Below are positions 25,521-37,591 of a stretch of DNA of 64,000 nucleotides, piece by piece. Positions within the stretch are counted from its first letter, which is position 1, and each line of letters starts with the position of its first letter. The translations under genes were made by a program, and so were the position numbers. The notes below the pieces were generated by a model, which saw nothing but the letters and a program-made list of their open reading frames with translations, was not told where the DNA came from and did not search any database. Source of the DNA: Phalacrocorax aristotelis (lineage: Eukaryota; Chordata; Aves; Suliformes; Phalacrocoracidae); NCBI RefSeq assembly GCF_949628215.1, contig NC_134286.1, positions 1,860,001 through 1,924,000 of the forward strand, in the 5' to 3' direction.

Positions 25521-28367
25521 GGGGGCTAGCCGGTGAGTGATGGGCACGTGTCTCTCCAGAGCCATGCCGGCTAGTGCAACTGCCGCAAAGGAATCACTGC
25601 TCGCGAGCAGCCCTCCTGCCTGCCTCGCCGAGCCCTCCCACCGTCCAAGGTGCTCTGAAACCCCCAGGAGTTATTTTGAGGATGCTGGTTAATGGTCCTC
25701 TGGATTCCCTCTTCCCGCTGCCCGATGGGGCGGGATGCTTCCCCCAGGCAACATCCACATTTTATCCTTGCTTTTGTAGCTGAGCTGTGGTTCAGTTATA
25801 GCTACTTAAAAAGCGCTGCACCAAAGCAAAATGCTGCTCTCCCGGCCTCTGCTTGGCTTTTTTTTGCCTTCTACTGCTCTTCTTTCTGCTCTCACCATCT
25901 TTTGGCATTAGTGTTTTGTTCAGTGCCCTCTGCAAGGCAGCCAGGCAGGACCGTGTGCTGGGGGGGCCGTTACGGAGCGGTTATTCGGTTACTCCTGCAG
26001 CCAGCGTCTGTGTTGCTGGAGCTGCTCGAGCCTCCCGTGGCCTCAGGCTGGCTGCTCCGGAGAAATGAAATTTCTCATCGTTGTCTTGTTGTGACACCTG
26101 ACGGGTCTGTAGGTGAGTAGCCGGAGTCACTCATCCTCTGTTACGGGTTATTCAGGTTTTGTTGCTGCCTTGACCCCCCCAACACCCCACGCTCCCAGCC
26201 CCACTCTGCCAGGGGCTGGCGCAGAAACGCTCCCCGCACGGCTGCGCACCGGTGATGGGGCTCTCTGCCTCATCTGCTCCCCACTGGCCTTCCCTTGAAA
26301 AGTGTTGTGTCGGGAGCTTCTCCGGGAGGCCGGAGGGTTCCTCCCAGTGCAGGGATGTAGCCTGGCCATGAGCGCAGAGCACCAGGCTCCCATGCCCAGA
26401 CGTGGAAGGTGAGCTCGATGCTGGAGCATCCCAGTGGCTTCATGCCCCTGTGGCAGGAGAGAGGGAAGGGCTGGGGCTCCGGGGTCCTGCCAAAATGCAT
26501 CCCTGGCTGCACCGCAGTCAGAGTCTTTTTGGCAGGGAGGACTTGGCATGTCCCCAGCAAGTGTCTGGGTGACCAAGTTGTCCCCTCTCCCCGCTCGTCT
26601 CTGGCTAACCCGCAGGAGCAGGATGGGTGGGTGCCCCTGTGCTGGGGTGGCCGGGGAGTGTCCAGTCTGGTTTGGCATGTCTGGGGCAGGCGATGCCGCT
26701 CTCTTTTGGTGTTTCCCACCCCTTGGCTGGCGCCGCGGTGCCAGTGCTGCTGTGCCGGAGCCCTCGCAAGCCGGCGGAGTCGAGGCTCTGGGGAGGGGCT
26801 CGGTGCCTGCGTGGCATGGCCTCCCCCCAGCCTCTGGACACCTTCCCCCTTGGGCCCTGGCCACGCAGTGTCACAGGGGAGGTGGAGAAGGACAAAGCCC
26901 TCCAGATGCCAAGGAGAAGCTGCTCGCTTTCTGGCCACCAGCAGTTTGTCCCAGCCTCCTGGCCAGCTCTCCCGTGGCCATCCCCTTCCCAGGCGTACCT
27001 TCATGCTCCTGTCCTGGCCTCACCTTCCTGGTGAGCTGGTCTTCTCTCTAAACACCAGACAAAACCCTTCTTGAAAGGAGAGCATAAAGCAGCGGTCTGG
27101 ATTTACTGTTGCCCCTCTCTCTCGGCGGGCTCAGTATGGGAGCGCTGGTCCTTTCTGCCTTTGCTGTGCTCGTGGGCTTGTGCGCATCAGACATCTCTCA
27201 GGACAGAGACTGCTGCTGGTCTTGTGCAGCCTGTAGCACAATGGGGCCCAGTCCTTCCTTCCAAGGCACTTCCAGAAGGAGCAGGCTCCATGTGCATTTT
27301 GTTTGGATTCAATACATTTGTTTTACAGCAGCGCCTGCAGGCAGCCCACCAAGACCGGGGCCACATTGTACTAGAAGCTGTCCAAGCACGGGTAGTCACT
27401 GCCAGAAGAAATCACAGGGCGAATAGAGGGGACAGACCCAGGGTGTGGGGGGGACTGACACACCACCGGCATCCCGTACGCTGGAGTGAGAGCCGGGCTC
27501 TGTGGGCAGCAGTGAGCAGAGCACTTCCACCCCATCATCATCCTCCCTTGGAGGAAGGAGGCGTCTGTCCCAAGGTGGAGTTTGATACTGAAACGAAAAT
27601 ATTGTTTCATAGGAACTGTAATGTTTTTGAGCAGTGATATGGTATCAAAAGCCTACTGCAGCGGGCTGGGGTTGGCAGGAGTGGTGGTGCAGGGCTGGGT
27701 GGCTGCGGGCGGGCAGGGGTGCAGGGAAATGGGGGATCTGCGACACCCAGGCACAAGGTACCGGCTGTGGGACGCAAGGGGGCTTGGCAGTGCTCGCTGC
27801 CTTTCTGTTCGTCCAGCTGTGACATTAATTAGTGTGATTTTTTTTTTCCCTTTTGCTTGCTGTGTAATAGATGCAGCCACACAGCAACGCAGAGATCCCC
27901 TAAGTGCAGTCCCGGCCGCAGTGCTGCTGCGGGCTGTCCGGTGTCCGAAGCGAGGCCGCGAGCACTGCCGTTCCAAGGGATGCTTCCCATTTCAGCACAA
28001 ACCACAATTACAGGCGATTCCTCCTGAGCTTGTTCCAGAGTTGCATCTGCTGGGATGAGACCAGGCTTTTCCCTGGCCTCTGCACGCAGCAGCCCTCAGT
28101 TGCCATGAGATTAGCAAAGAAATGAGCCTGTAGACGCGGTGCCTGTCCCCTGACAGCATCCCCGGGCTGGGAGCTGGCACTGCTAAGCAGCGCCCGGGGC
28201 CGCCCCGGCCCAGCACGCCCGTGGGTGTTGAAGGTGTGTTTGCAGAGGCAGGCTGAGATGCTTGTTCTCCAGGTGTTCCTAAGGTGTGTGTCGAGCTACC
28301 CAATATCATGAACTTTAGTGCGATAGGATTGTTGCCTGGGCTTTGAGTGTATATGGTGCTTGGAAGC

Positions 28368-28405
28368 CATGCTTTAAAGCTATTTTCTCTTAGTTTTAAA
28401 GCATG
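28368..28405. repeat. 11-bp perfect inverted repeat
   Basis: Arms CATGCTTTAAA (28368-28378) and TTTAAAGCATG (28395-28405) flank a 16-nt spacer. The stem is too short for a microRNA precursor, and about one such match is expected by chance in a window this long. Confidence 0.9.
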
Positions 28406-29529
28406 AGTGCTTAGGGAATTTTGTGTGTCTCAGACTTGTCTTGAGTAGCTTGGAGGGGAGTTTATTTTGGGAGGCTTTTTTTCCCCCCCTATAAAAGAAG
28501 GGATATTCAGATAGCTTTAATTCCCAGTTCTTGGATTAAAGAGACTAAAATGCTAAAAACTCAAGCTTTTTCACAAAGTCAGTAAAATGTTGTGAGCAGG
28601 TAGCTCTGACTTATGTTGCTTCTGGGTAATTTGGGAGCAACTTCATCAATAAGGTCAAGGGATGCGGGTCTGGTCCCAGGATGTGGCTGGGGAGCACGGG
28701 GGGGGTTCCCCTGCCCCGGACCCTTCCTGAGGACGAGCCTGGCCGGTGCCAGACCCAGCACAGCCCCCCGTGCCCATTCTGCCCCGGCACACCGCGCGGC
28801 CGCAGTGCTGGGGTGATGAGCCGGGGTGCAAACAGGCATTGTGCACGGGATGGCTGGGGGAAGAACTAATGGGAAAATAAACCCCGGAGATGGGTGGGTT
28901 GCAGGGTAGCAGGGAGCCAGCCGGCGCCGGTGGGCAGCAGGCGGGATGCCGGTCCCACGGCATGGCGTTTCCAGCCATGTTTGAGGAACAGTGGCTCTGG
29001 CAAGCAGCTGGGGTTCGCACCGGTGCTGTTCCCAGCACCCCGCAGCCCCCAAGCAGCCGGCCCCATTCCCACCGAGCGCCCGGCCCCATCCCATGCCATT
29101 CCACTGGCAGCCTCCGTCACAGTGCCTGGAGCCGCAGACGCCGACTCCCCTCCGTGCCCTACGGTGCCGGGGTACAATGGGCAGAGGCGCCCCGGCCCTC
29201 GCCTCCCCTGGTTGTGAAACGGAGGATCCATGGCTCCGGCGCTGTCATCACCAGGCACGAGTCAACATTATATTAAAAAAAAAGTAAAAACAATTAAAAA
29301 AAAAACAAACCCCAGCCCAACTATCGCACACTGTTACTGGGTTTTGGGGTTGGGTTGGTGTCCCCCCACAAACCACAGCATGTGAATGTGGCAAGGCAGG
29401 GATAACGCAGCTCCAAAACTATCAAAGAAGTTACCAAAAAAACCAGCTGTTACCGATATGATGTTAGAACAGCCTATAGCAAGGCTAATTTAAACAGCGT
29501 GGGTTTTTTGTTGTTTTTTTTTTTAAAAG

Positions 29530-29600
29530 CTCAACATTGTTAATGTCAGAATTGCAGGCGACAGTAATTGAATACAATGGTAATTGGACATTGCCGCTTG
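29530..29600. promoter_or_regulatory. Candidate enhancer core: paired GTAATTG with SOX-type sites
   Basis: Two GTAATTG words lie exactly 16 bp apart (29564-29570 and 29580-29586). A SOX-type ACAATGG (29574-29580) lies between them and CATTGTT (29535-29541) lies upstream. This arrangement of homeodomain and SOX motifs is typical of developmental enhancers. It is inferred from motif content only. It lies in NALF2 intron 1, about 31.5 kb upstream of the EDA start. Confidence 0.3.
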
Positions 29601-32600
29601 TGTTTGTGACTCCTCCTGGCCGGCCGTGGACGTTAGCATTCCCTTAATCCTCTGCCATCCAAGGGAGCTCTTCTCTCCCCCTCTGCGTGTCCTGCTTCCC
29701 GCGCTGCATCCTGATGTGCCAGAGCTTGGAGAGATGCCCGAGCGGCTCATTAGCAGTACTCATTTCCCTGTGTCCAAGATTAATGAGGCACAGCCACTCC
29801 AGATGCTCATCTCAGGCCATGATGGAAATGAGAGTCCCAGGAACCACTCTGGGAGGGAAAGGGGCAGCTCTCGGCCAGGGGGTCTGGCAGGGGCAGACAG
29901 GGATTTCTCCTCCCGGCCCACCTGGAAGCTGATGGCTGGGCGCAGACGGTGTCCCGACGAGCGAAACGTGAGCGAGCTCCCTGCGGGCACAGGTGGATGG
30001 GGCGGTTTGGGGAGGAGGGTTTGGGGTGCTGATGGGGGTCTGGTGCGAGGGAGCGGCGAGCCCGGTGGGGCTGGCAGGGGCTCGCGGGATGCTCATGCAC
30101 CACCCCAGCGCCGCACAGCTGTGGCCGCGTCGAGCACTCGTGGCCTCAGCAGCAGCAAAGAGGAGGAGCAGAGTCGTGACAGCAAAGCCCAGCAGCTCCC
30201 AGCGTGAACCCCCAGCTGCTGGCCCAAGCACGCTCCCAGGTCCCCTTCCAGAGCTGACCCCAGCGCTTCCTCAGATTAGTCAGCAGAGCCCAATATTATT
30301 GTAATTAAATACAGCCCCGGGCAGCTTTGCCAAGCTATAAACTCGCACTTGGTTTCTCAAAGCATCCAATTTGCCTGCACCTGGTGGAACCGCTTATTAC
30401 TGCGGGTCAGCAGCTCTGCTCTCCTTGGGCGTCCCCTCGGTGGCAGCGGCGTGGGTGGGGGGATCGGCCGGTAGCGCTGTGCTGGGGGGTGCCCTCAGGT
30501 GCTGTGACGGGGGAAATCCCCGCCTTGCTCAGGCGTGAGGTTAGCAGAGGGTGAGCACCGAGTCTTGCCTTTTCTATGCAGAAATAGGTTATTTTGTAGG
30601 GGAAGGTTTTTTTCCATCCTCCTCCTCCGGTTTGCAAATCCCCCATCCAGAGAAGCGAGTGCTGGGTCAGGGGTGCTGCCCCAGCCCCTGCCTCTAATTA
30701 CAGAGAAGGGGTCATTGTGGCTGGGCCAGGCTCCCTGTGCCATTAGCAGAATTTTCCTGGGGGAAACCTCCCAAGCGTTGATTCCTGCTCTAACGGGAAA
30801 ACAGCAGCTCGTTGGGTTAATTATAACTGGTGATCCCCGTGGCCATCCAGACTATCCCAAGCACTGCATCCTCTGCAAAGGTGTTGCATCCCAAGGATGC
30901 TGCTCCATCCCTGCCCCCCGGTTCTCCTGAAATTTAGCCGGCGTGGTTCAACAGGCAATGCCAGTCTTTAGAAAATACTGGCAGCAACTAGATCGGCATT
31001 GAAATGGCCAAAATACTTTAAAAAATGAGTATGTTATTTTGTGCAGAAATACTGAGCATGCATAAGGGCTCTAGAAAAGCTGTTTGAGGGGAGATGCCAT
31101 CCTGGTACTGACAGGAGGCAGCGGGAGAAGCGCAGGCAGCGAGGAACGCAATTTGGCACAGAAGTGCCTGCAAAAAGGCTGTCCCTCTGACTGCTGCCTT
31201 CAGATATCGGTGGAGGTGTGAGTGGACAGGTAGCTTAATTAGACAGCTATTGGAAATCCAGTTCATTTTATTTCTTTTTAATGTCTTTTATGATGGGGTG
31301 TTTCAGCACACCTGCAAAATTCAGATGCGGATAGATCGCCTGTCCTCCTCCTCACATATAAATCGGGTGTCTGAAGTTGGCCCCTTTCCTAGGCAGCAAA
31401 ACTCCTTGTGGTTTCTTGGAGCCATCGAGCCAGTCCTCCGAGCTAAAAACGGAGGAAGAGGGCACTGAAATAGAGCTTTTTGGAGTTCAGGTCACTTACA
31501 TTTACTTGGCCAGGCTGGAGATCAGCCAAAAGCAAAAACAGAATGGAAGAAATGCTGATTGCGACCAAACTCACTTCCTGAAGAAACCATAAAGAGCGAG
31601 CCTGAAAAACAGCGAGCTTTCCCCATTGATTTAAGCAGGGAATAAATTTTTTCCTGTCCTAAATTCTCACACATCCTTTATAACAGCAAGAGAAAGCAGG
31701 TTGTGCGGGGTAAGCTCTGAGGTATCTAAAGCTGTCAAAAAACCAAAGCCGTTAGGCTGCTGCTTGAGCATCCCGGCGGGTTTGCTCCTTGCCTGTAACA
31801 CAGAGCCATGCAGGCGTGTGATGGAAGGATGCTGGTGTCTCCCAGAGCGCGGGCTGCGGTGGAGTGGGGCAGCCGCCAGCCACGTTGTACCACCAGGCAT
31901 TCACTGCCTTTTGCTTTTGGACAAAGACGGGCGGTTTCCATCACGTGCAGCAATGCCTGCTGCAACCTCCGGCAGAGCTGGACACAGGCTGGACGGGACC
32001 AGGGCAGCCGCACTGCTCCGGTGCTTCCCTCTGGGCAAGTGGGGCTGCTGGAATGGAAAGCGAAACGGGAAGGCACCCGGGAAACCTGGGAAATCCGGGT
32101 GCCTGGTCACCATTTCTAGGTGAGAGCACCTCCTGTGCTGAGGTGGCTGAGGTGCCGCCAGCTCTTTGCAGCCTTTCATTCAGTATTCTCATTAAATTCC
32201 CAGGAATGTCATTGTCTGAGACCCCAACCCTCTGCAAAACTCCCTGACAGAAGTCAAGGGGAACATTTTAGGGGGAAAACAGGCACATCCATGCAGAGTC
32301 TGCTTGTGCAAGCTGTGTTTCCGCAGGAGAGCGCGGTGAGCCCGAGCTCCTTCCTGCCGAGCTCTCGGGAGTCTCTCGGCCATCCCTTCTGCCTGTGGGG
32401 CCAAACCGTGGGTTGCTGCAGCCCAAAGCTGGAGCTGGGACAGTGCAGGTGGCAGCCACGGCCCCCTGCTAGGGTGTAGCGTCCCTCCTCACCGGGCTGC
32501 TTGTGTCCCCAGGTGGGGGCCGTGAATGCGACCGGGGCCTGGGAAACAGCGTGGGGAAGAGTCGGGGATGATTAAAGGACTGAAAGGGAGACTCGCAGGA

Positions 32601-32814
32601 AATGTGAGAGAGTAAATCAGTCGAGCTTGCCTAAGTTATGACTAAGTAGGGAGCGTGATACATCTGTAAATATTAGAAATGTGTAAACACAGAGGAGAGA
32701 GAGGGATGGTTTATGGAATGATTGAAGGGAATGAACTTTTGGATGGAAAAATGTAGGTCAAGTACAAAGGAGAACTTGTAGGCAGCGAGATAAGTGCTTT
32801 CAGCGGTAAAACAA

Positions 32815-32890
32815 CCTCCTCAGGAAACGTGGGAAAGTCCCACTGATGGAGAGGTTTAAGATTAAGCCAGACGAGGACCTGGAAAATGGG
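32815..32890 (+). repeat. Possible CR1/L3-like LINE fragment
   Basis: The segment AACAACCTCCTCAGGAAACG followed by CCCACTGATGGAGAGGTTTA and AAGCCAGACGAGGACCTGG resembles the 3' portion of old CR1/L3 elements, where a stretch meaning 'noticeable on the short list, then gene body ...' corresponds to the segment just before the 3' end. Divergence is high and no 3' terminus is recognisable. Confidence 0.35.
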
Positions 32891-33109
32891 GTGAGCGGGA
32901 GGGATGGGGTCTGCGTCCTGGGGAAGCGTGGAGCGGCAGCCTCGCACCGCTGCTCGCCCCAGGGAGGGGAGCACCCACCCCCGGCCCTGGGCAGCGCCTC
33001 GGCTGCGGGCCACGTTGCAGGTTTGATCCCTTTCCCGTTCCTGACTCGGCTGCGGATGGATGCTGGGGTCTGCTGTTGTGTGCGCTCTCGCCTCGCATTT
33101 GCAGCAGAA

Positions 33110-33420
33110 TTTTTGTGAGCAAATATAACACTGCGAGCTGCATGTATGCACTGCATCTATTTGCTATTTATTATTCATGACCACGGAGCACTGAGGAGTG
33201 GGTGCGAGAGAGAGACTTAAGTAGCAGGACATTGTTGGCACTGTGTATCCGGCAGGTTTGTTGCATAGCAAAAGCCCAAATAATTAATCACAGAAAGCGA
33301 ATGGCAACTTATCTACTTCTGGTACGTATCTTAATTCTTGTTTAAATTTGCAGGCTGTTTGGGGTGTAGTTAACGCATCCTGTTTGTAATCCTGAAAACT
33401 TTATAACTTGGGGAAGAATT
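33110..33420. promoter_or_regulatory. Candidate intronic regulatory island
   Basis: This is AT-rich DNA with GCATGTATGCACTGCATC, TATTTATTATTCATGA and AAATAATTAATCAC, contrasting with the CpG-bearing sequence just upstream. The call rests on composition and homeodomain/POU-like words only. Confidence 0.22.
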
Positions 33421-34579
33421 CATCCCACCCAACTTCAGCCATTTAAAATTCAAGGAGCTAGTCGAAATCCTCCACAGGCAGCAGGGAAAGAGAGCAGCAC
33501 TTCCAGCCCTCTTGCTGTTGGGCGCTTGGGGTACTCTGGTGCTTCGGAGGGATGTGTTGCCCTCTCTCTGTCGCCTATAAAGGCAGTCCAACTTGGATAA
33601 TTACTAATAATTAAAATAATAACTAATTTTAGAGAATTGAAATTAAGGAAATTCACCCCACCTCAAATGCCTTTAATCTCCAAGAGACCTAAAAACTCTT
33701 TGGAAAATGTGTTTCATAGCCGTTTACCCTGGCGTGCTTGCTGGGGGCAGCTCTGCATGCCTGCCCGCTGCCTGCTCGGCCCAGCCGGCTGCGGTGGGAT
33801 GCCTGTGCCCTCTAACAGGGAGAAGGGGAAGGTGTCGCCTTCAGCCTGGGGAGCCTGCGGGACGTCTCTGGGCTCTTCTGGGGCTGCGAGTCTCGGTCGC
33901 CATCCTCAGGATGTGCCCCCCAGAGGCATCCCCACGTTTCGGGCTATCGCATAGTGTGTCTTCGCAGCTGCAGGCTCTCCTGGGCAGGAACCTCTCCGTT
34001 TTGCTCCAGGTTACACGTGCATCTGTAGTCATGTGTAAATAACAGCGTCGTGTCGAGGCAGGGACTTGCTGAGTCCTTGACCAAAGTAGGGATGTGTCGC
34101 ATCTGGCTAAGTGATGCTTGATGGTTTGAAGCCCCTTTTATACCTTCTGGTTCTCCGTCCCGTCTATCGTAAGGTGTCACTGTCTCCTGAGATGTCTAAC
34201 CTGTTGAGTTCCCTCCCGTGGAGAGCAATGCTAGATGCTTTCCTGAAGGAGAGGAGCTCATGGCGCTTGTGGAGCGTCATGTGCCACCCCGCTGAGGAGT
34301 CCTCCTGCGTCCTCCTCGCTGTCCCACCGTCCCCTTGCTCCCGACACTGTCCCCGAGGGAGTGGAGGCCGGTGGGGAGGACACGTGTTGCAGCTGGGGTT
34401 GTGGCATCCCTGGGGCATGGGCTGTGCTCGCCCTGCCCGTCTCCCCTCCTCCTCCTCCTCCTCAGCCCCAGGGGGGATCAGCTCAGGCAGATGCAGATCC
34501 AGACCTCGAAGCTGTCTTCACACTCTGATCGCAGAGTCAGTCCCTTCTCTGGAGCCGTTCCACTTTGTCTAAATAACTG

Positions 34580-34665
34580 ACATCCAGTGGGCCAGGGAGA
34601 AAACGCAGGACTGAATTTCCCACATCCCAGCTGAAAGCCCTGACCACAGGGCTACGACCGCTCTG
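34580..34665 (-). repeat. Old tRNA-derived SINE remnant
   Basis: On the minus strand the interval reads TAGCCCTGTGGTCAGGGC, similar to a tRNA A-box region, and about 30 nt later GGGAAATTCAGTCCT, similar to a B-box. On the plus strand the words CCCACATCCCAGCTGAAAG and CCCTGACCACAGGGCTAC are characteristic of degraded amniote tRNA SINEs. It is too decayed to be a functional tRNA gene. Confidence 0.45.
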
Positions 34666-34699
34666 AAAGCCTTGTTCCATATATTGTGTCCTGGTCCCG

Positions 34700-34820
34700 A
34701 TTAAACTTTTTGTGATGAAAGTTTCACCAAAACTAACATGCTTCCATGAAAATTCTGGTTTTCATGATCTGGCATTTTCCAGGAAAAAAAAAAAAAAATC
34801 AAGAAATTAAAAGAACTTGC
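34700..34820. repeat. A/T-rich repeat remnant with poly(A)
   Basis: Words such as GAAAGTTTCACC, CCATGAAAATTC and GGCATTTTCCAGG followed by a 15-A run resemble an old interspersed repeat. Similar phrases (CCATTTTTAAAC, CCTTTCATTTTCAAAAA) recur at 43.6-43.9 kb, which suggests a shared family. This is a low-confidence call. Confidence 0.3.
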
Positions 34821-36426
34821 CAAGAATTTCCCAACCAGCTTTAATCCCGAAACACTACCATGGTCCAAACAAATGATGATAAGGATCTATGCAAACATGG
34901 GGAAACAAAGAATTGATGTTTTTAAAGCCTCCAGAAAATAAAAATGCAGCTGGAAGGAGGAGTGCAGTGTTTTCTGCAAGCACGCCGAGGAGGGAAATTC
35001 ATTCCCTTTGAATCACGGGGAGTCCTTTCTAGTTGGTTTCAAAGGAAGTTGGATGTGGTCATTAACATGACCTTAACTCTGTCACTGGTGCCTAGATATA
35101 TTCAGAGATGAGCTGGAAGTACCACGGAGGGTGCTGCTCTTCCCAGCGGTGTCGTGGGTTTCTTGCAGGCTGAGGAATGACTGCTGACCATGAGAAACAA
35201 GAGATCTCCCTCCCTTTTACAGCAAGCGAAGACAAACAATTTCCACCCGTGCCTGATGCTGGGGAGATAAAGGGAGATGCGGGAGATACGGTCTTAACCG
35301 AAGCCATCTGGGCTGTGCCTGGCCGGCTGCGATGGGCACGAACGCACGGAGGGTGGAAGGGAACCACCGCCTCTGCTTTCTCTTCAAGAGCTGGTTTCTG
35401 CTGAGGAAGGTCGTCTCGGCCGGCTGCAGATGAAAGCTCCTCTATCAGTGGTGGCGGTCCCGAGGGAGGGGGACCAGGGACCGGCCAGGCTGGAGAGGCG
35501 GGGGTTGTGGCACAGCCTTGCATCTGCAGTCGCAGGTGAACCCCCAGGTTGCTTTTCCTTCTGGAAACGTCGCCAAGCACAGCTCTGTCCAGTGGAAAGG
35601 CGAGCGGAGGGCACAGGGGCATCTGTACCGCCATTTGGTACATTTGAGTGTCAAAATATGCCTGCAAAGCGGACGTGTTTCCCCCAGGGTCTGCCCCTTG
35701 GAGCCAAAAGAAACGGCACAGCGAAAAGCGCCAGCTTTCTGTGAATTGGGAATCTCCCCCAGAACCAGGGAGTTGGGTGGGGAAGGTGAGGAAGGTGTTA
35801 TTCGGTGGCAGAGAGGGATGAGCCTGAGGCTGAGGCGGCTGCGTGTGCTGCATCCCAGCTGTGCCCACCTGCTTCTGGCCAGCAGCTTTTCCAGCAGGCA
35901 GAGACCTTTGGAAATTCCCAGTAAACATCACCCCACGGTCTGTTTTGCTGTCCTGTGTTCCATGTTCAGAGCTGATGTGGGCCAAAGTGCTTCAGAGGAG
36001 GCGTAAATCCCTACCCTGCCCCGGGGAGCGGCGGGGTGTCTCGGGGAGGAGGAAGATGCTCTGAGACAGGCGATAAGCAGTGCTTGAATTCTTCATCTGA
36101 TGGACCAAGCTCTCGGGTCACCGGTCTTGGCAGAGTCACCACGGTCTGTCGCAGTCCCTGTCTGTAGGGGTGTTAGTCTGTGTGGTTGATTAGCTTTGTT
36201 TTTGTGGTGGATTTAGTTGATTAGATGAGTTCCACAGTCCCAACACTTCAACGGTTTATTTTAATTGATTGGCGGGCTCAGTAAGCAACCCTGACGTAGT
36301 GACACACATTTCTCGCGTGAGCTAAGAGGAGATCCCCCTTCCCCTTTCCCCCCCTGCGTCTCTGCAATGCTTTGGCTGCCCCGGCATTTGGGGAGGTGAC
36401 ATGTCCCTCTCGGTGGCTTCCCCTAG

Positions 36427-37175
<749 letters not shown>

Positions 37176-37591
37176 GGCTGCTGGAGAACCAGCTGCCTGA
37201 CGAGGAGGCCAAGTGCTGCGAGGTGCAATGGGACTCCTGCGACCACCCCCCAGACAGCAACGACCACACATCCCCCAAATCCACAGCATCAGAGTCACTC
37301 CATTTCCACCGCCACGACCCCCACCTCCATCACCAGCGGCAGAACCACTACCACCTCTACCACCACCACCACCACCACCAGTACCACCAGCCCCACTCCC
37401 CGTCCTTGCTGCCGGTCTCCGCAGGGTCTCGCCTCGGCAGCAGCAGGATCAGACTCTGCGTGCTGGTCCTGATGCTTCTCCACACCATGGTGTCCTTCTC
37501 GAGCGTGCACAGCGGCAGCGGGGCGGCCAGCGGAGGGCTCAGCCTGGAGGCCCTGCCCGCCCTGGAGGAGAGTGTGGCACGGGACGAGTGA
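37176..37591 (+). CDS. NALF2: NALF2 (FAM155B) exon 3: C-terminal part, residues 321-458, stop
   Basis: The exon completes glycine 321 and continues LLENQLPDEEAKCCEVQWDS; the CC pair (334-335) is a family hallmark. It then enters a His-rich tract (residues 363-394, 16 histidines of 32, with six in a row at 383-388). It next encodes the conserved hydrophobic C-terminal segment IRLCVLVLMLLHTMVSF (412-428) and an acidic-ended tail to VARDE, with stop TGA at 37589-37591. The hydrophobic segment aligns with the equivalent one of NALF1, so the frame and stop are well supported. The His tract lies between conserved blocks, where family members vary. Confidence 0.95.
37341..37385 (+). repeat. CAC triplet run encoding polyhistidine in NALF2
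   Basis: A CCACCTCTACCACCAC-type repeat contains six pure CAC codons (37361-37378) and flanking near-repeats. As a triplet run it may vary in length. It is read in frame as histidine within the C-terminal region of NALF2. Confidence 0.85.

Noticed and set aside
26148-27004. Open frames of about 240 codons in NALF2 intron 1
   Set aside because: They have no recognisable domain, biased composition, and frames on both strands. Nothing links them to a gene.
28368-28405. MicroRNA precursor
   Set aside because: The stem is only 11 bp with a 16-nt loop, far shorter than a pre-miRNA hairpin.
34580-34665. Functional tRNA gene on the minus strand
   Set aside because: A- and B-box similarity is partial and the arms do not form a cloverleaf by eye. 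An old SINE head fits better.
35092-35985. 297-codon minus-strand open frame near NALF2 exon 2
   Set aside because: It has no domain and no splice context, and an overlapping plus-strand frame is also open. A chance frame is the simplest reading.
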